A stretch of 17,966 nt of DNA from Oscillospiraceae bacterium (GTDB taxonomy: Bacteria; Bacillota; Clostridia; Oscillospirales; UBA929), in assembly GCA_031271525.1 (NCBI GenBank), contig JAISVO010000046.1:1-17966 (forward strand). Direction: 5' to 3'. The translations under genes and the position numbers were made by a program. Numbering within the stretch: position 1 is the first letter of the stretch; every line of letters begins with the position of its first letter. This document shows, one piece after another, positions 1 to 7,058 of the stretch. The notes beneath the pieces are model-generated. The model was given only the letters and a program-made list of their open reading frames with translations. It was not told the DNA's origin and made no database searches.

Positions 1-2
1 TT

Positions 3-404
3 GACACAGGCTTAGACATCAGCTACTCGGGAACCCTGCAGAATCTGCTGAGCGGCACGCAAAGCCTTACCGTGAGCGGCACCGGCGCACTGGCGCTGCT
101 GGGCGGGACGGCGGATACGATCGTCGGGCTGATGCAGGCCGCGCTGAATACGGCGCTCAGCCAGTTGATGGCTGAAATTCTCACCAACGCCGGAAGTGCC
201 GTCGGCTCTGCCGTCACAACGATGTCCGGCTTGCTCGGCCCGGTCTTCGCCCTGTTTGGCGCCGGGATGTCGTGCCTTATTAACGTACAGGAGGACGGCG
301 CGGGTACCTTCAGCGAAACGCCGCTGCGGTTCACCTTCCCGGGGGACGGCGCGGTGCTGAATCTGGGGTCTGTTTCGGTAGGACCGAATACCGTCCCGGC
401 TTAA
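3..404 (+). CDS. Hydrophobic Gly/Ala-rich protein, 5' end outside window (partial)
   Basis: The frame is open from the first bases of the window and stops with TAA at 402-404, so the true start lies upstream; 133 residues are visible. The visible part is rich in Ala, Gly, Leu, Ser and Thr, with a hydrophobic amphipathic middle of about 60 residues (leucine/alanine helices, then a GLLGPVFALFGAGMSC patch). The last 35 residues look like a short beta-rich tail. I do not recognise a family. The next gene begins 30 bases downstream behind a good Shine-Dalgarno site, so the two are probably co-transcribed. The two following small proteins resemble Firmicute spore-surface families, so this may be the tail of a spore-coat or exosporium-type protein. 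That is inference from neighbours only. An internal ATG at 72 could be mistaken for the start, but the frame continues upstream of it without a stop. Confidence 0.7.
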   Translation, partial: DTGLDISYSGTLQNLLSGTQSLTVSGTGALALLGGTADTIVGLMQAALNTALSQLMAEILTNAGSAVGSAVTTMSGLLGPVFALFGAGMSCLINVQEDGAGTFSETPLRFTFPGDGAVLNLGSVSVGPNTVPA

Positions 405-434
405 CGCAATTAAAAGCGGAAGGAGCGGAGATTC

Positions 435-698
435 ATGGGAATGCCAATCATCACGGCGGGGTCGGGAACCCGCGAACAGGCAATCACCGATCTGATTGAA
501 TCGGTGGCGCTGCAGGAGACCGCGCTCTCGCACATCCTGAACGCCGAAGGGGAAAAGATGCAGGCGGTCCTGCAAAGCCCCGACGCCACGCCGGACCTGT
601 TACTGCGGCTGAACGATTCGGTGAACAAGCTGGTGAACGGGGTCACGCGGCTGGAGATGCTGTTCCAAGCCAAGCTGGAGCTGTTCCCAAGCGAGTAA
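435..698 (+). CDS. Small helical protein, spore-surface-type ALSHILNAEGEKMQ family
   Basis: An 87-residue protein starting at ATG 435, with AGGAG at 421-425 as ribosome binding site. Residues 13-45 form an amphipathic helix containing ALSHILNAEGEKMQ (residues 30-43). I recognise this motif from short Bacillus/Paenibacillus/Clostridia proteins with the pattern (A/S)LEExxLSHIINAEGEKLQ, often found near collagen-like spore-surface proteins; no biochemical role is known to me. The second half (residues 50-87) is another predicted helix with a repeated Leu/Val heptad look, which suggests a coiled coil or oligomer. There is no signal peptide or membrane segment. The next gene, at 776, is a paralogue with the same motif. 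Placement in a spore outer layer is inference from family memory and not visible in the sequence itself. Confidence 0.8.
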   Translation: MGMPIITAGSGTREQAITDLIESVALQETALSHILNAEGEKMQAVLQSPDATPDLLLRLNDSVNKLVNGVTRLEMLFQAKLELFPSE

Positions 699-708
699 TT
701 GATTCGGT

Positions 709-742
709 GCAGGCGGCGTCCGGAATACGGATAGCCGCCTGC
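709..742 (+). terminator. Perfect 9-bp hairpin between the two paralogues (weak terminator or attenuator)
   Basis: The arms GCAGGCGGC (709-717) and GCCGCCTGC (734-742) are exactly complementary, and a second short stem TCCG/CGGA lies inside the loop. Only TTTG follows, so the U-tract is poor. It could partly terminate transcription after the 87-residue protein, or stabilise the 3' end of that message while letting some transcription through to the next gene. The stem is seen directly; its function is inferred. Confidence 0.5.
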
Positions 743-775
743 TTTGTCAACACAGTTTTTGGGGGGTGAACTGAT

Positions 776-1495
776 ATGGTCGCCAATTGGGAGGCTGCGG
801 CGCTGGTGCAGGCCGCCTTGGCGCACCTGCTGAACGCCGAGGCGGAAAAGATCCAAAAGGCGGTTTCGATGAGCGACAGCCTCCGCGAGCTTTTGGAGGT
901 CAACCGCTCCGTCCACAAGACCCTGACCGACGCGATCCATTTGGAACAGGTCCTGTACCACCAGATGGACAGACTGGGCGACGACCCCTTTTGGGACGCC
1001 GGGGAACCGGTTTTCCGCCCGGAGCCGCCGAAACATCCGTGCCCCAAACCGATTGACCGGCCGCGCTTGCCGGTCACCCCTTGCGGGGAACCGGCGGCTT
1101 GCGTGTTCTCCGCCGCCGCCGAATACCGATGGAACGGCTGCTCGGCATTATATCTCCGGGAGGCTTCCGGCTGCCGGAACGGCGTGACGCTGTGCCGCCG
1201 GGAAGGCGACACGTTTATCCTGCTCCCCGCCGGAAACCGGTTCTTGATCGAAACGTCGCTGGAGGTGACCAACCCGTCTCCGACGCCCCTCTCCGCAGCG
1301 CTCCTGCTGAACGACGCGAAGGGGTCTCAACGGCAAAGCGAAGTCCTTTTTGACCGGGCGGACCGTTACAGGCTCAAAGACTGCCGGACGGTGATCTGGG
1401 AGGCGCCCCCCGGCGGCGGGCTATTGGGTATCCGGTTACTGTCTTCGGCGGGTGTGAAAGTTGAAACCGGGAGGATTTTGGTTAGAAAACTGTGA
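776..1495 (+). CDS. Two-domain protein: LNAExEK helix plus beta-rich C-terminal domain
   Basis: A 239-residue protein starting at ATG 776 behind GGGGGGTGA (761-769). Residues 1-66 repeat the helical module of the preceding gene (ALAHLLNAEAEKIQ at 14-27), so the two are paralogues. A proline-rich linker (about 75-105, with PEPPKHPCPKP) leads to a 130-residue domain made almost wholly of short hydrophobic beta strands, ending GRILVRKL. That end, together with the run EVTNPSPTPLSAALLLND, resembles the trimeric jelly-roll C-terminal domains of BclA-like collagen-like proteins. No Gly-X-Y collagen repeat is present here. The domain holds several cysteines (103, 109, 122, 133, 140, 203), which could cross-link the protein in a spore layer. 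There is no signal peptide. Family and location are inferred; the duplication of the helix module is plain. Confidence 0.8.
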   Translation: MVANWEAAALVQAALAHLLNAEAEKIQKAVSMSDSLRELLEVNRSVHKTLTDAIHLEQVLYHQMDRLGDDPFWDAGEPVFRPEPPKHPCPKPIDRPRLPVTPCGEPAACVFSAAAEYRWNGCSALYLREASGCRNGVTLCRREGDTFILLPAGNRFLIETSLEVTNPSPTPLSAALLLNDAKGSQRQSEVLFDRADRYRLKDCRTVIWEAPPGGGLLGIRLLSSAGVKVETGRILVRKL

Positions 1496-1581
1496 AAACC
1501 GTTGCGCCTCCATACAAAGTGTGGTACGATACGGTATGTCAGGACGGCACAGGCACAGGGCATTGAGCCGGACGGCCGGAC

Positions 1582-1587
1582 GGGAGG
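1582..1587 (+). promoter_or_regulatory. Shine-Dalgarno GGGAGG fixing a TTG start for the ABC exporter
   Basis: GGGAGG lies 8 bases before TTG 1596, and most of the spacer is part of a run of eight T. Earlier in-frame starts (TTG 1461, which would overlap the previous gene, and ATG 1536) have no comparable site, and the extra residues they would add look unlike an exporter N-terminus. This is the reason for choosing 1596. Confidence 0.65.
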
Positions 1588-1595
1588 CGTTTTTT

Positions 1596-3365
1596 TTGGA
1601 AAGGCGGAACTCGTTTATCAAGTCGGTGCTCCGCACCGTACCGATGCAATTCCGGGCGGCGCCCCGGCAAACCGCCGCCAACAACCTTTTGAGCATTGTC
1701 CACGCGCTGACTTGGACGCTCGGCGTCGTCGCGACCCAACGGCTGTTTGACGCGATCACCCGCGCGGCGGCGGGAGACGCCGGCTTTGCCGACTGCCTCA
1801 TTCCCCTCCTCTTCCTCGCGGCGGTGACCTTCGGGCAGCAGATCCTGAACGGCATCCACAACTTCTATTGGAGCATCGTCGAAGGGAAAGCCCAGCCGTA
1901 CTACCGCAAACGGCTCTTCCGCAAACTAAGCGTCCTCGACCCGGCGGTGTTTGAGAACACCGAATTTCTGGACGACGTGAACAAAGCGCGGGACGGGGTT
2001 TGGTGGCTTGTCCCCTACAGCATGACCTTCCTGAACATCTTCACCTTCTACGGCGTTTTCTTCGTGTCGGTGGGTTTCTACTTATGGAGCCTGAAGCCGG
2101 TCCTGTTGGTCACCCTGCTGGCGGCCTTCATCCCGGCGGTCATCGGGCAAACAGTGCGGGGCAAGGTGTTTACCAAGCTGGAGGAGGAGAGCGCCCCGCT
2201 GCGCCGGGAGAACGGGCATTACCAATCCGCCCTCTGCGACCGGGAGTTCTTCAAGGAAACCCGGATCTTGGGCGGCTATCGGTTTTTCCACAGGCTTTTT
2301 ACGGATACCCTGAAGCTCTTGACCCAAAAAACGTGGAAAGCCGAACGGAAGACCGCGCTGCTGCAGCTCGCGCTGAACCTCCTCTCCTTTGCCGGGATTG
2401 CCGTCTCGGCTATCCTCCTGTTCAACGCCACAATGTCGGGGGAGGTTTCGATCGGCGCGTTCGCGGCGGTGTTCCGGGCACTGGACACGGTGTTTTCTAT
2501 TATGCAGGAGATTGTAAACAGTCATTTGGGGGACATGAACCAGAACCTCGGCAAGGTGGCAAATTATTTCCGGGTGCTGGATATGCCGGAACGGGTGGGC
2601 GAACCCGGCGCCCCCGACCTGACGCTGGGTATCACCGCCGAAAATGTGTCGTTTACCTATCCCGGGCGGGAGGAACCCGCCGTAAAGGGGGTGACCCTCA
2701 CCCTGAACGACGGCGAGACGGTCGCCATCGTCGGCGAGAACGGCGCGGGCAAAAGCACCCTCGTCCGTCTCCTGACAGGGCTGTACCGCCCGAGCGAGGG
2801 TAAGGTGACCGTCGGCGGTCTGGACACGTCCCTGACCGACCCTTCGTCGCTGTATCAAAACACCTCGGGCGTCTTTCAGGGCTACCAGCGGTATAAGATG
2901 ACGCTCGCCGAAAATGTGGAGATATCCGACACCGCCGCGGGGGATGCCAACCGCATGGAAACCGTCCTGCGCGACGCGGACGCCGACATGACAATCCCGC
3001 CGGACACCATGCTGTCGCCCGAGTTCGACGGGATCGATCTATCCGGCGGTCAGTGGCAGCGAATCGCAATCGCCCGGGGCCTTTACCGCTCAAACGGTTT
3101 CATCGTGCTGGACGAACCGACGTCAGCGATCGACCCGATTGAGGAGACACGCATCTACGAGCAGTTCCGGCGGCTCTCCGAGGGGAAATGCGCCGTCGTG
3201 GTTACCCATCGCTTGGGCTCCGCGAAGCTCGCGAAAAAGATCATCGTGATGGACGGGGGACGGATTGTCGATATCGGGACCCACGAGGAACTGCTGGCCC
3301 GCTCCGAAGGAAAATACGCCGACATGTGGGCGGCGCAGGCGCGGTGGTACGCTCGGTCTTCGTAA
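1596..3365 (+). CDS. ABC exporter, fused permease and ATPase (peptide/lantibiotic-exporter type)
   Basis: A 589-residue half-transporter; two copies would form the active exporter in the cytoplasmic membrane. Residues 1-320 hold about six membrane segments. The ATPase domain has Walker A GENGAGKST (about 380-388), a Q-loop in GVFQGYQRYKMTLAENV, signature LSGGQ (from 482), Walker B FIVLDEP with catalytic Glu 507, D-loop SAIDP and the switch His 538 (VTHRLGSAK). All key residues are intact. The Q-loop and D-loop style is that of NisT/SpaT-like peptide exporters, but there is no peptidase C39 domain and no lanthipeptide synthetase in the window, so the cargo is unknown. The start is TTG 1596, 100 bases after the paralogue gene. 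By position it may export or process a spore-surface or small peptide product; it could equally be an unrelated drug or lipid exporter. It converges on ligA, ending 24 bases from that gene's stop. Confidence 0.9.
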   Translation: MERRNSFIKSVLRTVPMQFRAAPRQTAANNLLSIVHALTWTLGVVATQRLFDAITRAAAGDAGFADCLIPLLFLAAVTFGQQILNGIHNFYWSIVEGKAQPYYRKRLFRKLSVLDPAVFENTEFLDDVNKARDGVWWLVPYSMTFLNIFTFYGVFFVSVGFYLWSLKPVLLVTLLAAFIPAVIGQTVRGKVFTKLEEESAPLRRENGHYQSALCDREFFKETRILGGYRFFHRLFTDTLKLLTQKTWKAERKTALLQLALNLLSFAGIAVSAILLFNATMSGEVSIGAFAAVFRALDTVFSIMQEIVNSHLGDMNQNLGKVANYFRVLDMPERVGEPGAPDLTLGITAENVSFTYPGREEPAVKGVTLTLNDGETVAIVGENGAGKSTLVRLLTGLYRPSEGKVTVGGLDTSLTDPSSLYQNTSGVFQGYQRYKMTLAENVEISDTAAGDANRMETVLRDADADMTIPPDTMLSPEFDGIDLSGGQWQRIAIARGLYRSNGFIVLDEPTSAIDPIEETRIYEQFRRLSEGKCAVVVTHRLGSAKLAKKIIVMDGGRIVDIGTHEELLARSEGKYADMWAAQARWYARSS

Positions 3366-3389
3366 CCCCTTCTAAATTGGAAGAGGGCG

Positions 3390-5345
3390 TCATGCGGGGG
3401 CGTACACAGCGTGCTCCTGCAACATTTTGATGAATTCCTGTTCGGTTATGACCTTTACACCCAATGCGACCGCTTTGTCCAGCTTTGACCCGGCTTTTTC
3501 CCCGGCGACGAGGTAGTCGGTCTTCTTCGATACGCTGCCGGACGCTTTCCAGCCTTTTTCGGTGATCCTGCCCTCCGCTTCGGCACGGCTCATCGTCTCC
3601 AGAGTTCCGGTCACAACAAAGGTCAGCGATCCGCCGGTATCCTTCCGGATCTCGGCGGTCATATCCACCCCGGCGTCGCTCAGCGCCGCGATCAAGGCTT
3701 TGGCGCGGTCGGTATCAAGGTAGCGCCGAAGACTCTCCGCGATGACCGGCCCGATGTCGGACGCCGCCGTCAGTTCGTCTTGGCTCGCTTTGACCAACGC
3801 CTCGATGGAACCGAAGGTGCGGGCGAGCGTCGCGGCCGCCTTCTGCCCCACATGCCGTATCCCAAGCCCGAACAGCAGTCTTGCCAATCCCCGCGACTTT
3901 GACCCTTCGATCGCCGCAAGGAGGTTCTCCGCCGACTTTTGCGCGAAGCCGTCCAAAGACAGCAGATCGTCCAGCGTCAGCCGGTAGAGGCCGTCCAGAG
4001 CCGGCAGATTCTTCAGCTGCTCGCAGGTTTCTTTACCCATCCCCTCGATATCCATCGCGTCCCGGGAACTGAAGTGTATCAATCGCCGCACGATCTGCGC
4101 CGGACAGTCCTCCGCGACGCAGCGGGCTGCGACCTCCCCTTCCGTCACCGTGACCGGCGAACCGCATACCGGGCAGGCATTCGGGAAGACAAACGGCACG
4201 GCGTCTGGCGGGCGCTTCTCTTTGACAACCGACACCACCTCCGGGATGATCTCGCCGGCCTTCTGCACCCGCACCGTGTCCCCGATCCGGATATCCTTTT
4301 TTTCGATCATCTCCCGGTTATGCAATGTCGCGTATTGCACAGTGGATCCGGACAGCAGCACCGGGTCAAATTCCGCGCGGGGGGTCAGCACCCCCGTCCG
4401 CCCCACTTGGATCCGGATGTCCCGCACCACCGTCTCCCGTCGCTCCGGCGGGTACTTATACGCCGCCGCCCAGCGGGGCGCGCGCGCCGTTGCGCCCAGC
4501 GTCTCTCTAAGGGTCAAGGCATCCACCTTTACAACAGCGCCGTCGGTGTCGTAAGGGAAGGTTCTTCTCTCCTCCCCAATCCGGCGTATCTCCGCGATAA
4601 CCGCATCGCGATTCACCGCCAACCGGTAGCTGTTTGCCTGAAACCCCCAGCTCTTGAGCAGTTCCAGCGTCTCGGCGTGGGTATCGGGAAACGCCCTTCC
4701 CTCCATTGCTTGGATGTTGAACGCGAGAAAAGAAAGCCCCCGCCCGGCGGCGACCGCCGAATCGAGCTGCCGGAAAGAGCCTGCCGCTGCGTTGCGCGGG
4801 TTCGCGAACGGCGTCTGCCCGTCTGAATCCCTTTGCTGGTTCAACGCCTCAAAGGTTTTCCGGGACATGTAGACCTCGCCCCGCACCGTCAGCACGGCGG
4901 GCGCGTCCGGAATCGTTTTTGGGATGTCGCCCACCACCATCGCGTTGTGGGTCACGTCCTCCCCCGTCACGCCGTCCCCACGGGTCACCGCGAGGGTCAG
5001 CGTCCCCTCCCTGTACCGCAGGGCGACCGACAGCCCGTCGATCTTCGGCTCGACGCAATAGGTCACCTCTCCGACCGCGCTCTCCACACGGTCACAGAAG
5101 CCATACAGCTCTTCTTCACTGAAGACATCCTGCAGGCTCAGCAGCGGCGTGTCGTGGGCCACCGGCGAAAAAGCGGCCGGCGCTCCCACCCGCTGCAAAA
5201 CCGTATCGTCCGCTTCCCCCAGTTCCCGGAGCTTCCGCGCCAAGGCGTCGTATTCGTCATCCTCCATAATCGGGCTGTCGTCTGTGTGGTAAGCCGTGTT
5301 CGCCTTGTCGAGGAGCTCCCGCAGGCGTTTTATTTCTTCGTTCAA
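3390..5345 (-). CDS. ligA: NAD-dependent DNA ligase LigA
   Basis: A 651-residue bacterial replicative ligase that seals nicks using NAD+. Domains run in the usual order: Ia with Tyr-containing YHTDDSPIMEDDEYDAL (19-35); adenylation domain with the nucleophile Lys101 in CVEPKIDGLSV; OB fold (about 310-385); a four-cysteine zinc finger (Cys 391, 394, 409, 414); helix-hairpin-helix repeats (about 420-560); and a C-terminal BRCT domain (about 570-650). The length is close to the family norm of about 670, so the gene looks intact. The start is TTG (5345-5343): it gives the expected LigA N-terminus MNEEIKRLRELL, and no Met codon occurs in frame until residue 27. A purine stretch GAGGCGGGGA lies 6 bases upstream. 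Transcription comes from a strong sigma-A promoter at 5377-5405 on the same strand. It stands alone, without the pcrA or gatC partners seen in some Firmicutes. Confidence 0.97.
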   Translation of the reverse strand: MNEEIKRLRELLDKANTAYHTDDSPIMEDDEYDALARKLRELGEADDTVLQRVGAPAAFSPVAHDTPLLSLQDVFSEEELYGFCDRVESAVGEVTYCVEPKIDGLSVALRYREGTLTLAVTRGDGVTGEDVTHNAMVVGDIPKTIPDAPAVLTVRGEVYMSRKTFEALNQQRDSDGQTPFANPRNAAAGSFRQLDSAVAAGRGLSFLAFNIQAMEGRAFPDTHAETLELLKSWGFQANSYRLAVNRDAVIAEIRRIGEERRTFPYDTDGAVVKVDALTLRETLGATARAPRWAAAYKYPPERRETVVRDIRIQVGRTGVLTPRAEFDPVLLSGSTVQYATLHNREMIEKKDIRIGDTVRVQKAGEIIPEVVSVVKEKRPPDAVPFVFPNACPVCGSPVTVTEGEVAARCVAEDCPAQIVRRLIHFSSRDAMDIEGMGKETCEQLKNLPALDGLYRLTLDDLLSLDGFAQKSAENLLAAIEGSKSRGLARLLFGLGIRHVGQKAAATLARTFGSIEALVKASQDELTAASDIGPVIAESLRRYLDTDRAKALIAALSDAGVDMTAEIRKDTGGSLTFVVTGTLETMSRAEAEGRITEKGWKASGSVSKKTDYLVAGEKAGSKLDKAVALGVKVITEQEFIKMLQEHAVYAPA

Positions 5346-5376
5346 ATCAGGTCCCCGCCTCTGTTAAATTGGATAT

Positions 5377-5405
5377 ACTATACCCCCGTGAGACATCCTT
5401 GTCAA
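5377..5405 (-). promoter_or_regulatory. Sigma-A promoter of ligA
   Basis: On the minus strand TTGACA (5405-5400) is followed by a 17-base spacer and TATAGT (5382-5377): a perfect -35 box, ideal spacing and a 5/6 -10 box. Transcription would begin near 5370, about 25 bases before the ligA start codon. Confidence 0.85.
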
Positions 5406-5441
5406 GGTCAACGCATAGACTCCACGTGGGGGGTGGTCGCT

Positions 5442-6167
5442 ATGGGAAGTAAAATCCGTCAGCGCTTCTCGCATTGGCGGCACAGGCTTCCGCTCCGAAA
5501 CCGCGCGCCCCGCCGGAGGCGGATACGGAGGCATCGCGTTCCCCCCCGAAAGGCGAAGGTCATCCTAATCGCCGCGGGAATCGCCCTGTTGATCCTTCTG
5601 ATCAACCATTACGCGGCAAACCACATCCGCCCCATCATGGCGGAGATGGCGCGCGTCCGGGTCAACCGTCTGGCGTCGCAGGTGATCAATCAGGCGATCA
5701 CCGAAAAAATTTCCGGGATCAGCTACAACGACCTCGTCGTCTTTGAAAAAGACATCTACGGACAGATCACCGCGTTGAAAACCGACACCGTGACGGTGAA
5801 CCGTTTTCGTTCGGAGATTGCGGCGGCGGTGCTGAACGCGCTGGAAAAGGCGGACACCTCGGGAATCGCCATCCCGGTCGGCAACCTGATCAACGGCGAT
5901 CTGTTCGGAGGCCGGGGACCCCGCATCCCTTTGAAGATCGTCCCTCTGGGCACGGTCAGCGCGCAGCTCGGCAACCAGTTCAGCGACGCGGGGATCAATC
6001 AGACCCGCCACCAGATCATGATGGACGTGGCGGTGAGCATCACCGTCCTCCTCCCCGGCTACAACGTCGATACCGAAGTCACGGCGCAGGTCAGCGTCGC
6101 CGAAACGGTGATCGTCGGCGAAGTCCCCGACTCGTACTGGACCGGGACACTGCCTCCGGCGGCGTAA
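5442..6167 (+). CDS. yunB: Sporulation protein YunB
   Basis: A 241-residue protein starting at ATG 5442 behind GGGGGGTGG (about 5428-5436). The first 38 residues are extremely basic (some 18 Arg/Lys, including RRRRIRRHR), then a single membrane segment (about 39-57) and an extracytoplasmic domain. The domain shows the YunB signatures: INQAITEKISGISYNDLVVFEKD, a PRIPLKIVPLGTVSAQ block, GINQTRHQI, and the ending VAETVIVGEVPDSY. YunB is a mother-cell (sigma-E) membrane protein needed for efficient spore formation in Bacillus subtilis; its biochemical role is unknown. The length matches the family (about 250). The gene is divergent from ligA. The upstream CATAGACT at 5414-5421 resembles a sigma-E -10 box (CATAnnnT), but I could not find a convincing partner -35. 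A longer in-frame extension exists upstream but reads antisense through ligA and is not credible. Confidence 0.93.
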   Translation: MGSKIRQRFSHWRHRLPLRNRAPRRRRIRRHRVPPRKAKVILIAAGIALLILLINHYAANHIRPIMAEMARVRVNRLASQVINQAITEKISGISYNDLVVFEKDIYGQITALKTDTVTVNRFRSEIAAAVLNALEKADTSGIAIPVGNLINGDLFGGRGPRIPLKIVPLGTVSAQLGNQFSDAGINQTRHQIMMDVAVSITVLLPGYNVDTEVTAQVSVAETVIVGEVPDSYWTGTLPPAA

Positions 6168-6171
6168 ACAG

Positions 6172-6205
6172 CATCAGGACCGGGTTCTCAAACCCGGTCC
6201 TGATG
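6172..6205. terminator. Perfect 15-bp stem between convergent genes (bidirectional terminator)
   Basis: The arms CATCAGGACCGGGTT (6172-6186) and AACCCGGTCCTGATG (6191-6205) are exactly complementary across a four-base CTCA loop. It sits 5 bases after the yunB stop and 14 bases after the convergent surface-protein stop, so it can serve both messages. No long T-run follows on either strand, which is unusual for an intrinsic terminator, although the stem is very stable. Confidence 0.75.
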
Positions 6206-6218
6206 TATGTATGAACAC

Positions 6219-6839
6219 TTACGCTTTGACTTTCCGGGAGATAACGACGGTGGCGCAGACCGCCAGCGCGAGGGCGCCGAAAGCGATAAAGAGCAGTTCG
6301 CTGTCGCCGGTTTTGGGGCTGGAACCGCCGGCGGGGGCGTCGGCCGGGGCATCCGCCGGAGCGTCAGCCGCGCCAAGCCCGAGGGCCGCTTCGGCTTCCG
6401 CTTGGGTGTTATACGCCGTGACTTTGATCTCTTGGTTGCCGTCAACCGCCAAAAGGACTTCGGTGCCTTCCAGCTGCTGGGTGGTCAGCCATAGGTCGGC
6501 GCCGGTATACTGACCGCTGTTGATCGGGTCGAAGCACCATTTGATCTGGTTTTCTTTGTCGGCGTCATGGTCGTTTGTGAACATTACAAAGTAGTTGAAG
6601 GTCGCGGGATCGTTGGCCAGATCGTAGGTGTACCAGCCGTCGGCTCCGGGAGCCAGTTCGATGCCGGGCCATGCGCCGGTCTCGGGCTGCGCCCAGCCGT
6701 TATCCGGCTCCATGACGAAAACGTAGACTTTGTCCATTCTCGCGTCGGTATTGTAGAAGTGGAGGGTCGCTCCCAGAGCGGGGACGGCAAACGCCGCGAT
6801 CAGCGCGATGGTGAGAACGAGGGTCAGTGCTTTTTTCAT
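6219..6839 (-). CDS. Secreted, sortase-type anchored protein with CBM26-like starch-binding module
   Basis: A 206-residue surface protein. Residues 1-23 are a clear signal peptide (MKK, hydrophobic core, cleavage after ALG). Residues 24-118 match the CBM26 starch-binding pattern: HFYNTD, a KVYVFVME strand, TGAWPGIEL, then GWYTYDL and a C-terminal FNYFVMFTND. The aromatic residues that stack on alpha-glucan in this family (Trp57, Trp69/Tyr70, Tyr83) have candidates here. Residues 119-155 form a second small domain, followed by an APADAPADAPAG linker. The end is SPKTG (174-178), a hydrophobic segment (182-200) and SRKVKA: the three parts of a sortase signal, with SPxTG in place of LPxTG. There is no catalytic domain, so it probably holds starch at the cell surface. 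AGGAGGT precedes the ATG. No sortase or amylase is adjacent. A different beta-sandwich module is possible but less likely. Confidence 0.82.
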   Translation of the reverse strand: MKKALTLVLTIALIAAFAVPALGATLHFYNTDARMDKVYVFVMEPDNGWAQPETGAWPGIELAPGADGWYTYDLANDPATFNYFVMFTNDHDADKENQIKWCFDPINSGQYTGADLWLTTQQLEGTEVLLAVDGNQEIKVTAYNTQAEAEAALGLGAADAPADAPADAPAGGSSPKTGDSELLFIAFGALALAVCATVVISRKVKA

Positions 6840-6874
6840 AAAAATACCTCCTGTTTTGAGTTTATCCTTTGTTC

Positions 6875-6903
6875 ATAATAGCACAATCCCCTATTCCCGT
6901 CAA
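6875..6903 (-). promoter_or_regulatory. Sigma-A promoter of the CBM26-like surface protein
   Basis: On the minus strand TTGACG (6903-6898), a 17-base spacer and TATTAT (6880-6875) make a near-consensus promoter, about 35 bases before the start codon. Confidence 0.8.
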
Positions 6904-6983
6904 CCCTATTTTGCGCTTCTGAACCAACTTGGCCAACATATGCCGTTTTTACTGTTTAACATGGGAATGTCTAGGAGTTTCGC

Positions 6984-7013
6984 TTGACAAAGGTGCGGAG
7001 CATGTACTATACT
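6984..7013 (+). promoter_or_regulatory. Sigma-A promoter of the rubrerythrin operon
   Basis: TTGACA (6984-6989), an 18-base spacer and TATACT (7008-7013). The leader to the GTG start is about 40 bases and holds a small GCGGT/ACCGC hairpin (7015-7029). No PerR-like palindrome was recognised. Confidence 0.8.
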
Positions 7014-7058
7014 TAGCGGTAGCAAACCGCAACATTTTGATGTAAGGAGTGTCAAACC

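Noticed and set aside
1461..1595. Longer N-terminus for the ABC exporter from TTG 1461 or ATG 1536
   Set aside because: The first overlaps the preceding gene by 35 bases and neither has a ribosome site; TTG 1596 does.
3366..3389. CCCCTTC/GGAAGAGGG hairpin between the ABC exporter and ligA
   Set aside because: Only about four uninterrupted pairs next to the loop, with a mismatch and no T-run; too weak to call a terminator.
5393..5421. Sigma-E promoter for yunB (CATAGACT)
   Set aside because: The -10-like box is suggestive and expected for yunB, but no convincing -35 element lies at the right distance, so it was not listed as a feature.
4833..5441. In-frame upstream extension of yunB
   Set aside because: This stretch is antisense to ligA. 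The YunB homology begins after ATG 5442, which has a good Shine-Dalgarno, and the ligA promoter lies in between.
7015..7029. Small hairpin in the rubrerythrin leader, considered as a riboswitch or PerR site
   Set aside because: A five-base stem in a 40-base leader is too small for a riboswitch, and the PerR consensus is not matched.
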